NCBI GenBank assembly: GCA_910584365.1
Contig: CAJUAF010000012.1
Span: 1 to 64,000 of the forward strand
Source: an uncultured Muribaculaceae bacterium
GTDB lineage: Bacteria > Bacteroidota > Bacteroidia > Bacteroidales > Muribaculaceae
Reading direction: 5' to 3'
Length of the DNA: 64,000 nucleotides
In this document: positions 29,027 to 36,086 of the stretch, one piece after another
Layout of the letters: every line of letters starts with the position of its first letter
How positions within the stretch are numbered: the first letter of the stretch is position 1
Notes under the pieces: generated by a model
Database searches by the model: none
The model's input: the letters and a program-made list of their open reading frames with translations, nothing else
Told to the model about the DNA's origin: nothing
Program-made: the position numbers and the translations under genes

Positions 29027-29997
29027 AGCGCGTCGGGATTCTTTTTCTGGGTGGAGCGAAACGCGTCTCTATGGGGCGGAAATTCCTGGAAGCCGGAAAA
29101 AGGCTCGGCCTGGAGGTCGAGCTTTTCAGCTATGAACTTTCCCCGTGGGTACCTGTTGCCGAAATCGCTGAAATCGTCATCGGGAAAAGATGGTCCGATC
29201 CCGGATTACCTGATGACCTGGCCCGGGTCGTGCGGGATAAAGGAATTGATATCCTCATCCCTTTTGTAGACGGTGCTGTCGAAGTGGCGGCCCGCTGCCG
29301 CGACAGTGTCAGAGGAGTGTGGACCCCTGTCGGCGACGCTTCCCGCGCCGCCGGAATGTTCGACAAAATCAGTTCCGACCGGATTTTCCGGGAGGCCGGT
29401 CTTCCGGTGCCTGCTTCTGTCAGGGAATTCCCGATGATCGCCAAACCCCGGTTCGGGTCTGCCTCCAAAGGTATCAGGATTCTCGCTTCCCCCGCTGAAC
29501 TGGAAGCGCTGGACAACAGAGGAAATTATCTTATCCAGGAATATATCTCACCACGCAAAGAGATTACCGTGGACTGCTACGTGGCCATGAACGGCGACAT
29601 TATCTGTACCGTTCCCCGCTATCGTATTGAAGTCCAGGGAGGGGAGGCGTCGGTAACGCGGACTTTCCGTAATCTGGAGGTCGAGGCGCTCGCCTGCCGG
29701 ACCCTGGAGGCGACGGGTCTGCGCGGAGCCGTCACAATCCAGATGATTGAACGGCCGGCTCCCGGCAATGCAGCGGACAATGCGGCAAAGGAGCCGCGAT
29801 ACGTACTGATGGAAATCAATCCCCGCCTCGGCGGAGGAGCCGTCTGTGCCTGTCACGCCGGTGCCCCGCTGCCCGAATTCATCCTCCGGGATGCCCTGAC
29901 CCTTCCTTTGTCGCCATGCGCCGACTGGAAGCCGGATATACTTATAACTCGCTATTTCTCTGAAGTTTGTTTCGATTTGAGCCATGAAGCTGAATAA
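29023..29997 (+). CDS. ATP-grasp ligase in nonulosonate cluster
   Basis: This 324-residue protein is an ATP-grasp enzyme of the carbamoyl-phosphate-synthase-L type. The N-terminal nucleotide-like fold (GILFLGGAKRVSMGRKFLEAG) is followed by the ATP-binding lid and base (MIAKPRFGSASKGI, YLIQEYISPRKEITVD) and the metal site (LMEINPRLGGGAVCAC). Such enzymes activate a carboxylate with ATP and join it to an amine or thiol. From memory, similar genes are often found next to legionaminate/pseudaminate synthase genes, but their reaction is not established. It overlaps legB by 4 bases and the synthase gene by 14. A role in attaching an acyl or amino-acid group to the sugar is inference. Confidence 0.8.
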   Translation: MKRVGILFLGGAKRVSMGRKFLEAGKRLGLEVELFSYELSPWVPVAEIAEIVIGKRWSDPGLPDDLARVVRDKGIDILIPFVDGAVEVAARCRDSVRGVWTPVGDASRAAGMFDKISSDRIFREAGLPVPASVREFPMIAKPRFGSASKGIRILASPAELEALDNRGNYLIQEYISPRKEITVDCYVAMNGDIICTVPRYRIEVQGGEASVTRTFRNLEVEALACRTLEATGLRGAVTIQMIERPAPGNAADNAAKEPRYVLMEINPRLGGGAVCACHAGAPLPEFILRDALTLPLSPCADWKPDILITRYFSEVCFDLSHEAE

Positions 29998-30994
29998 AGT
30001 GATGATTATCGCGGAGGCGGGAGTGAACCATAACGGTGACTATGACCGCGCCGTAGAGATGATATACGCCGCAAAAAAGGCCGGCGCGGACTACGTCAAG
30101 TTCCAGACTGCGGTTCCCGAACTGGTAATCTCCCGTTTCGCCGAGAAAGCCGAATACCAGAAGGAGACGACCGGCCGGGAGGAAAGCCAGCTGGAAATGT
30201 GCCGGAAAATACATCTCAGACTGGAGGACTACCGCCCGCTGGCTCAGCTTTGCCGTGAGGTGGGAATCGGATTCATGTCTACCCCGTTCGACCTTGTTTC
30301 GATTGACTGCCTGGCTGAACTCGGCATGGATTACTGGAAGATTCCCTCCGGAGAAATAACCAATCTCCCCTATCTTCGGAAGATTGCCTCCAAAGGGGGA
30401 AAGGTCATCATGTCGACCGGGATGGCCGAAATGGCCGAAATCGAGGCTGCCATGGAAATCCTTGTCAGAGGAGGAATACGACGCGAAGATATCGCTCTGC
30501 TGCACTGCAACACGCAGTATCCTACGCCGATGTGCGATGTGAATCTGCGGGCCATGCAATCGTTCCGGCGACTGAATCCCGGCGCGGTCGGTTACAGCGA
30601 CCATACCGTGGGGATTGAAGTCCCCGTGGCCGCCGTGGCGCTCGGCGCGCAGATTATCGAGAAGCATTTCACTCTAGACAAGTCGCTTCCCGGCCCGGAC
30701 CACCGCGCTTCGCTGGATCCTGAGGAACTTACAGCAATGGTAAAGGCTATCCGCAATATCGAGCTGGCGCTCGGCTCCCCGGATAAAGGGGTTTCCGATT
30801 CGGAGCGCCCAAATATCGCGGTAGCCCGCAAGAGCATCGTCGCTGCCCGCGATATAAGCGCCGGTGAAACCCTTTCGGAAGAGAATCTGACGGTAAAACG
30901 CCCCGGCAACGGACTGTCGCCAATGCTGTGGGACACCGTTATCGGCACCCGCGCCACCCGCGATTTTGTAGCCGACGAGCTTATTTCCCTGTAA
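29984..30994 (+). CDS. legI: Nonulosonic acid synthase (NeuB/LegI family)
   Basis: This 336-residue enzyme belongs to the NeuB family, which condenses phosphoenolpyruvate with an N-acetyl hexosamine to make a nine-carbon sialic-acid-like sugar. The TIM barrel carries IIAEAGVNHNGD, FQTAVPE, STPFD, IPSGEITN, STGMAE, HCNTQYPTP, GYSDHT and the metal/PEP region EKHFTLDKSLPGPDH. The SAF antifreeze-like domain covers the last 60 residues. With LegB just upstream, legionaminic acid or a relative is the likeliest product, so LegI is preferred over NeuB. The partner steps (LegC, LegG, LegF) are not in this window. Confidence 0.83.
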   Translation: MKLNKVMIIAEAGVNHNGDYDRAVEMIYAAKKAGADYVKFQTAVPELVISRFAEKAEYQKETTGREESQLEMCRKIHLRLEDYRPLAQLCREVGIGFMSTPFDLVSIDCLAELGMDYWKIPSGEITNLPYLRKIASKGGKVIMSTGMAEMAEIEAAMEILVRGGIRREDIALLHCNTQYPTPMCDVNLRAMQSFRRLNPGAVGYSDHTVGIEVPVAAVALGAQIIEKHFTLDKSLPGPDHRASLDPEELTAMVKAIRNIELALGSPDKGVSDSERPNIAVARKSIVAARDISAGETLSEENLTVKRPGNGLSPMLWDTVIGTRATRDFVADELISL

Positions 30995-31008
30995 TACATA
31001 TCATTCTT

Positions 31009-31893
31009 ATGACACAGACCGAGGAAGGTACCCCGCTTAAAACTGTCCTTGCAGACATTCGCCGGCGTCTCGCCCCGAAATACGGGGAGAGAGAGGCCCA
31101 GGCAATGGCGCGGATTATTTTTGAGAATCTGAAAGGATGGAACGCAGTGGAACTTGTCATCCGTGCCGAAGAACCTGTCAGCGATTTCATTGCAGGCCGA
31201 GTCGATGAAGTCGTGGAGCGACTTCTTAAGGATGAACCGATTCAGCAGATTTTCGGCGTGGCGGATTTCTACGGGATGACGCTTAAAGTCACCCGCGACA
31301 CTCTGATTCCACGCCCGGAGACAGCGGAACTTGTCGATCTGATTGTCAGGGAAAACCAGCGAAAGGACCTTCGGGTGCTGGATGCCGGAACGGGGAGCGG
31401 GTGTATCGCCGTGGCGCTTGCCCGGAATCTGCCGTTTCCGGAAATCACCGCGATAGACATCAGCGACGGCGCCCTGGCCGTAGCACGGGAGAACGCCAGG
31501 ACACTCCGGTGCGATGTCAGTTTCCTCAAGGCCGATATGCTTTCTCTTCCGGCGAATCTTCCCGGTGAGCCGTTTGATATAATTGTCAGCAATCCCCCCT
31601 ATATCGCCGAGAAAGAGAAAGGTTCGATGGAAGCCAATGTCCTGGAATATGAACCGGCCACCGCTTTGTTCGTTCCGGACTCCGACCCGCTGAAGTTTTA
31701 TCGGGCGCTGATCGGAGCGGCTTCCGCCGGGATGCTTGCCGAAGGGGGCAAACTCTATTTTGAAATCAATCCCCTTTTTGCCCGGGAACTTGCGGCGATA
31801 ACACGTCAGGCAGGATTCGCCGGGGTGACGCTCCTGCGCGATACCGAGGGGAAGGAACGGTTCCTGACCGCTGTCAAACCAACGCGTGACTGA
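31009..31893 (+). CDS. prmC: Release factor glutamine methyltransferase
   Basis: PrmC methylates the Gln of the GGQ motif in RF1 and RF2 with S-adenosylmethionine, which raises termination efficiency. The start at 31009 gives MTQTEEGTPLK; an upstream ATG at 30928 in the same frame lies inside legI. The SAM site is LDAGTGSGCIAVALA and the catalytic NPPY is in IIVSNPPYIAEKE. The 294-residue length is normal. It starts 14 bases after legI. Confidence 0.95.
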   Translation: MTQTEEGTPLKTVLADIRRRLAPKYGEREAQAMARIIFENLKGWNAVELVIRAEEPVSDFIAGRVDEVVERLLKDEPIQQIFGVADFYGMTLKVTRDTLIPRPETAELVDLIVRENQRKDLRVLDAGTGSGCIAVALARNLPFPEITAIDISDGALAVARENARTLRCDVSFLKADMLSLPANLPGEPFDIIVSNPPYIAEKEKGSMEANVLEYEPATALFVPDSDPLKFYRALIGAASAGMLAEGGKLYFEINPLFARELAAITRQAGFAGVTLLRDTEGKERFLTAVKPTRD

Positions 31894-31896
31894 TCC

Positions 31897-32415
31897 ATGG
31901 CTTTCCGTAAAGAAAGAATTTCGGAAGAGATGGCGACCCAGCGGCTCGAGAGTCTCTGCGTCCGGGGAGAACACTGCCGCTATGAACTGGAGGAGAAACT
32001 TCGTCGGTGGGGCTTTGTTACCGAAGAACGGGACAAGATTCTCGACTCACTGGAAGAACGCCGTTTTTTTGACGACAGGCGTTTCGCTGCTGCTTTTGTC
32101 CGGGACAAGATGCTTTACAACCGCTGGGGAAAGATGAAAATCAGAATCGCGCTTTCGGCCAAGCGGATTGACCGTTCCCTTGTAGAGGAGGCCCTGGAGG
32201 ACATCGACGAGGAAGCATACCGGGAATCAGCCCGCAGTTTCCTGACCGCAAAAGCCCGGACAGTCAGGGAGGGTAATACATACGAAGGACGCACCAAGCT
32301 CTACCGTGCGGGGCTGAGCAGGGGATTTGAATCTTCCCTTGTCGCATCCATTGTAAAGGATCCGGCCACGTGGGGGGAGGAGAACGACTGCACGAGGGAA
32401 GAGGAGGATGACTGA
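31897..32415 (+). CDS. recX: RecX-family regulator
   Basis: This 172-residue protein has the tandem three-helix repeats of RecX, which binds RecA filaments and limits strand exchange. Family words include RLESLCVRGEHCRYELEEKLRRWG, LDSLEERRFFDDRRFAAAFVRDK, and RWGKMKIRIALSAKRID followed by EEALEDID. recA is not adjacent here. It begins 3 bases after prmC and overlaps comF by 1 base. Confidence 0.88.
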   Translation: MAFRKERISEEMATQRLESLCVRGEHCRYELEEKLRRWGFVTEERDKILDSLEERRFFDDRRFAAAFVRDKMLYNRWGKMKIRIALSAKRIDRSLVEEALEDIDEEAYRESARSFLTAKARTVREGNTYEGRTKLYRAGLSRGFESSLVASIVKDPATWGEENDCTREEEDD

Positions 32416-33209
32416 TGGGCACACGCAACAAAGGTTTTTTCTCCCTGTGCCGCGGGCTGCTGGCCGACCTGCGCGGACTGTTCTACGCCCCCGTCTGCCC
32501 GGTCTGTCACAGGCGCCTGGTCGAGGGGGAGAAGCTGCTTTGTCTTGAGTGTCACTGGAATATTCCCCGTACCGATTATCATCTGTACGACAATACCCCC
32601 CTGGCGGCCAAACTGACTGACCTGCGGATTCCGTTCGAGCGCTGCGCAGCCTATTTTTTCTATACCCGCAACTCCCCGTACAGTCAGCTGATACGCGACG
32701 CGAAATACAATCATCAGCCTCTGATCAACCATGAGCTGAGCCGCCGATATGCCCGCGAACTCAAGCCATCCGGCTTTTTTGACGGTATCGACCTTATAGT
32801 CCCTGTCCCGATTCACTGGCTCAAACGTCTGCGGCGAGGCTATAACCAGACGGAGTACATCGCCCGCGGTATCAGCATCGAGACCGACATCCCCGTAGCC
32901 GACGATCTTCTGCGTTCACGGGCCCATGCCACCCAGACCCGCAAATCCGCCTCCCAGCGGCGCATCTCAGCATCCTCGGCGTTCTCCATCCATCCCTCAT
33001 CCATCCCGATCCCCTCCGGGTCCTCTTCAGCTACGGTTTCCCCACACTCCTTTCCGCGCCAGTTCCCCTCCCATATCCTTCTGGTGGATGACGTAATCAC
33101 CACCGGCTCAACCATCCTTTCATGCGCCGCGCTTCTCCGCTCCGCCTTCCCCACCGCGCGCCTCTCCATCCTCTCGCTGGCGACAACGCCCCCTCCTGCC
33201 AGCCGTTAA
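32415..33209 (+). CDS. ComF-family phosphoribosyltransferase-like protein
   Basis: This 264-residue protein has an N-terminal zinc ribbon (CPVCHRRL...LCLECH, two CxxC pairs) and a phosphoribosyltransferase fold with the PRPP-like loop ILLVDDVITTGSTI. ComF relatives act in DNA uptake and related DNA steps; in many Bacteroidetes the biochemical role is unknown. The segment around residues 175-215 is rich in Ser, Pro and Ile, longer than in short ComF proteins, and may be a loop insertion. It is the last gene of the rightward run. Confidence 0.85.
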   Translation: MGTRNKGFFSLCRGLLADLRGLFYAPVCPVCHRRLVEGEKLLCLECHWNIPRTDYHLYDNTPLAAKLTDLRIPFERCAAYFFYTRNSPYSQLIRDAKYNHQPLINHELSRRYARELKPSGFFDGIDLIVPVPIHWLKRLRRGYNQTEYIARGISIETDIPVADDLLRSRAHATQTRKSASQRRISASSAFSIHPSSIPIPSGSSSATVSPHSFPRQFPSHILLVDDVITTGSTILSCAALLRSAFPTARLSILSLATTPPPASR

Positions 33210-33277
33210 TCCACTCCCTCCGAATATCTCTAATATTCCCGAATATAACCTAATCGATTTGTTCCTGCCAGGCAGAT

Positions 33278-34432
33278 TTATCTGCCGTCTCTCCCGTCTT
33301 TTCCGCCGCTTCTCGAGGCAAGCTGCTGCCTGACCGACTCCTCATGAATCGTAGCCAGCAACGCGCGGACAAATTCTGGCGAAAGCCCCAGCCCGGGGGC
33401 CTGCGCCGCCCGACGTTCCATCATCGCCTCATACCGCTCGGGCTGGACAACAGCCATCGAATGGCGCATTTTGAAATCTCCCGTTTCGCGGGCTACCTCC
33501 ATGCGCCGCTGCATCAAAGTCATCAGCTCATCATCGAGCTGGTCAATCTGGGCGCGGAGATTCGCGAGGGTAACAGTCTCCGTATCTTCATGACGCCATA
33601 CAAGCCTGTCCAGGATTTCCTTGAGCCGCGCGGGGGTCACCTGCTGGGAAGCATCGCTGAGAGCTTCCGCCGGATTACAGTGACTCTCGATTATCAGCCC
33701 GTGGAAACCGCGGTCAATCGCCTGTTGCGCTATCGGTTCGATCAGCTCCTTCTTACCGCCGATATGGCTCGGGTCGCAGAGAATCTGGAGCTTGGGGCCG
33801 ATTCTGCGGCGCAGCTCCATCGGGATCTGCCATTGGGGAGGGTTCCGATATGAGGTATTCCCATAAACGGAAAAACCGCGGTGGATGGCGGTTATATGCC
33901 GTATCCCGGCATTATATAGCCGCTGGATGGCCCCGATCCAGAGTTCAAGGTCCTGATTCGCCGGATTTTTAACCAGGAATCTCAGGGAGGCCACATCGCG
34001 CCCGTTTGCCTCCGCCCAGCTTTTCGCCGCATCGGCGATTTCCTGTACGGCAAAAGGATTGGTAGTGGTTCTCGCGCCGAGCCACAGTATATCAATGCCC
34101 CCATCGAGAGCCTCTGCCAGATGGGAAGAGGAAGCAATTTCGGTAGCCACCGGAAGACCGGTCAGCGCCTTTACTTCCCTGAGCCAGCCGAGCGCCCGGG
34201 AACCTCTCCCCTCGAAACATCCGGGGTGAGTCCTGGGCTTCCATACTCCGGCCCTGAACACCGAGATTCCGGTTTCTTTCAGCTGTAAGGCAGTATCGAG
34301 GACCTGCTCCCGGGATTCCGCGCTGCACGGCCCGGCTATGATGACGGGAGATGTCGCGGAGACTTCTACTGCCGGTAAAAGCTCCTTAAAAAGATTCGAC
34401 GGCCCGGAGGCTACATTCTGATTTTCTTTCAT
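33278..34432 (-). CDS. Bifunctional DAHP synthase / chorismate mutase
   Basis: This 384-residue enzyme joins 3-deoxy-7-phosphoheptulonate synthase (first shikimate step, from PEP and erythrose-4-phosphate) to an AroQ-type chorismate mutase. The synthase part covers about residues 20-275 with IIAGPCSAES, RAGVWKPRTHPGCFEG, LGARTTTNPF and LCDPSHIGGKKE. The C-terminal 90 residues (LRAQIDQLDDELMTLMQRRMEVARETGDFK) are the helical mutase. The fusion lets chorismate-derived products regulate the synthase. It is monocistronic, with a promoter whose -7 box is only 7 bases from the ATG. Confidence 0.95.
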   Translation of the reverse strand: MKENQNVASGPSNLFKELLPAVEVSATSPVIIAGPCSAESREQVLDTALQLKETGISVFRAGVWKPRTHPGCFEGRGSRALGWLREVKALTGLPVATEIASSSHLAEALDGGIDILWLGARTTTNPFAVQEIADAAKSWAEANGRDVASLRFLVKNPANQDLELWIGAIQRLYNAGIRHITAIHRGFSVYGNTSYRNPPQWQIPMELRRRIGPKLQILCDPSHIGGKKELIEPIAQQAIDRGFHGLIIESHCNPAEALSDASQQVTPARLKEILDRLVWRHEDTETVTLANLRAQIDQLDDELMTLMQRRMEVARETGDFKMRHSMAVVQPERYEAMMERRAAQAPGLGLSPEFVRALLATIHEESVRQQLASRSGGKDGRDGR

Positions 34433-34439
34433 GACAATG

Positions 34440-34471
34440 CAAAGTTACCGAAATTTTGCGAGGCATACAAA
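34440..34471 (-). promoter_or_regulatory. Promoter of the DAHP synthase fusion gene
   Basis: On the minus strand TTTG (34468-34471) is followed after 20 bases by TAACTTTG (34440-34447), matching both boxes. Only 7 bases separate the -7 box from the ATG at 34432, so the mRNA should be nearly leaderless. Confidence 0.65.
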
Positions 34472-34474
34472 CAA

Positions 34475-34513
34475 AGCGCCCGCTTCCTCCGGACGGGAGA
34501 TAAAGCGGGCGCT
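34475..34513 (-). terminator. Terminator of the OmpA-family gene
   Basis: A perfect 11-base stem (34475-34485 with 34503-34513) and a 17-base loop lie downstream of the stop at 34569. It ends 3 bases before the -33 box of the next gene. Confidence 0.75.
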
Positions 34514-34568
34514 GCAATTCGTGTCTTATGATGTTGTCAGTTGCTTATTGCTGAACTGTCGCCGGGAA

Positions 34569-35783
34569 TCAGTTGCCGGGGACGAAGATTACGATACGGT
34601 TCCAGTTGTTTACGTCGTAAGGCTGCTGGGAGCTGCCTTCGGCATCGATGCTCAGACGGTCGGCGCTGATGCCGTAGGTCTTGGTGAGAGCGTCGTAAAC
34701 GGCCTGTGCGCGGCGCTCGGAGAGCTTCTGGTTATAGGCAGCTGTACCGGTATCCTTGTCGGCGTAGCCCTTGATCAGGACTTTCACGTCGGGATTGGCC
34801 TTGAGGTATTCGGCTGTATTGTAGACATTGACCATTTCCTCGTTGGAAATCTTCGCGGAGTTGATGGTAAAGCGTACAGTCGACATCATCGGGGAAGCGG
34901 CTACTGCTTCAGGGCAGTCAGGCTGCTGTACCTCGGGACACGGGAGCTGGGATTCAGCGGCGGCGAGAGCGGCGGCTGTCGTCGCGAGTTCACCGCGGAG
35001 GGCGTTGACCTGATTGTTGAGCGAGGCGATATAAGCCTGGTCCTTGCAAGCGTTGTAAGCCTGATAGTTCACTCCGCCGAGATTGAAGGAGAGACCTCCG
35101 ATAGCCTGGATATTGATGTCGATAGGATCGTCGATAGCGGCCTGGTTGACATTATCGCCGTAGAATGAAGCGCGCCCTTCAAGGAAGAAGTCAACATACT
35201 GGCAGAGACGGAAGCGGAACTGGATACCGGCCGATACGGGGAGCGCCCATGTACGGCGTGCTGACTGTCCGGGACGGTAGACGTTGCTGCCTGCGGACTG
35301 GATGTCCCATACGTATGTACCTCCGACACCTACGAAGGGAATTACGCTGACAGGACGTCCGGGATTGACACCTCCGAGGGAGTTGCACATATCCCACATG
35401 AAATCGAAGTTAAGGTTGGCGAACCGGGCTTTGGAGTAAGATACGTTATCCCAGTGCCATGCACCGTAGTAACCGCTGAAGCGGAAACCCAGATAGGGGG
35501 AGAACCAGCGGCCGACACCTAAGTTATAGGTTGCCGTGATATGACGTTTGGGATCGCCGGCCGTCAGTTCGTTCTCGAACATCGGCACGGAAATACCTGC
35601 GCCGAGCTGGATAAACCAGTTGTCATGCCCGTTGACGGCATAGTTGGTCTTGCAGTTGGTAACGTCTACAACACTGACGCTCTCTTCCTCGACAACGATA
35701 GCATCATTCTGCGCGCTGGCCGATTCAGTAGCCATCAGGCCAAAACACAGAGCTGCCGTGGCTAAAAATAGTTGCTTTTTCAT
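34569..35783 (-). CDS. OmpA-family outer membrane protein
   Basis: This protein of about 400 residues has a signal peptide (MKKQLFLATAALCFGLMATESASA), an N-terminal 8-stranded barrel (GAGISVPMFEN...GRWFSPYLGFRFSGYYGAW...), and a short coiled linker of Ala, Asn and Gln. A C-terminal OmpA domain of about 110 residues (TINSAKISNEEMVNVYNTAEYLKANPDVKVLIKGYADKDTGT...NQKLSERRAQAV) binds peptidoglycan. Such proteins tie the outer membrane to the wall and are very abundant in Bacteroidetes. The start at 35783 gives a clean signal; an ATG at 35813 adds residues in front of it. Confidence 0.92.
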   Translation of the reverse strand: MKKQLFLATAALCFGLMATESASAQNDAIVVEEESVSVVDVTNCKTNYAVNGHDNWFIQLGAGISVPMFENELTAGDPKRHITATYNLGVGRWFSPYLGFRFSGYYGAWHWDNVSYSKARFANLNFDFMWDMCNSLGGVNPGRPVSVIPFVGVGGTYVWDIQSAGSNVYRPGQSARRTWALPVSAGIQFRFRLCQYVDFFLEGRASFYGDNVNQAAIDDPIDINIQAIGGLSFNLGGVNYQAYNACKDQAYIASLNNQVNALRGELATTAAALAAAESQLPCPEVQQPDCPEAVAASPMMSTVRFTINSAKISNEEMVNVYNTAEYLKANPDVKVLIKGYADKDTGTAAYNQKLSERRAQAVYDALTKTYGISADRLSIDAEGSSQQPYDVNNWNRIVIFVPGN

Positions 35784-36086
35784 CACTCGTGGAGTTTTAG
35801 TTCTACAATTCATTTAATAGTTTTAGTTGACAAAACAGGTACTCCCTTGCGGGTAGACCGTGCGGATGAAGTTTTTGTCCTTTATACTTAATTTCGGTAT
35901 TAAGCAAATTTTAACTGATAAACATCCCCCGGGAAAGATTGGTTCAGTCCGGGAAATATAAATCCTCATTTTTTCTCGCTTCACCGGCACTGTTTCCCCT
36001 GTCTCCACGAATGATGGATCCGGGCGCAATCCCGGCGCTCCGGCGTTTTAAGCAGGTGACACGCCGGAGCTGACCGGGACTTTGCG
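35784..36086. other. Intergenic region between OmpA-family and BspA-like genes
   Basis: This 303-base stretch holds no gene I can support. It must contain the ompA-like promoter but no clear TAnnTTTG box is visible. Near its right end is a GC-rich hairpin (36037-36070), probably the terminator of the BspA-like gene. Confidence 0.4.
36037..36070 (-). terminator. Possible terminator of the BspA-like gene
   Basis: A perfect 10-base stem (36037-36046 with 36061-36070) can extend outward through CCCGG at 36031-36035 and CCGGG at 36074-36078. There is no T run. Confidence 0.45.

Noticed and set aside
30592..31974. Open frame of 460 codons opposite legI and prmC
   Set aside because: Both plus-strand genes are clear; the antisense frame has no signal, domain or promoter.
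33269..33284. GGCAGATTTATCTGCC inverted repeat near the DAHP synthase stop
   Set aside because: The stem is only 6 bases. A similar AGATAAATCTGCC word near 41565 lies inside a gene, so this is probably chance.
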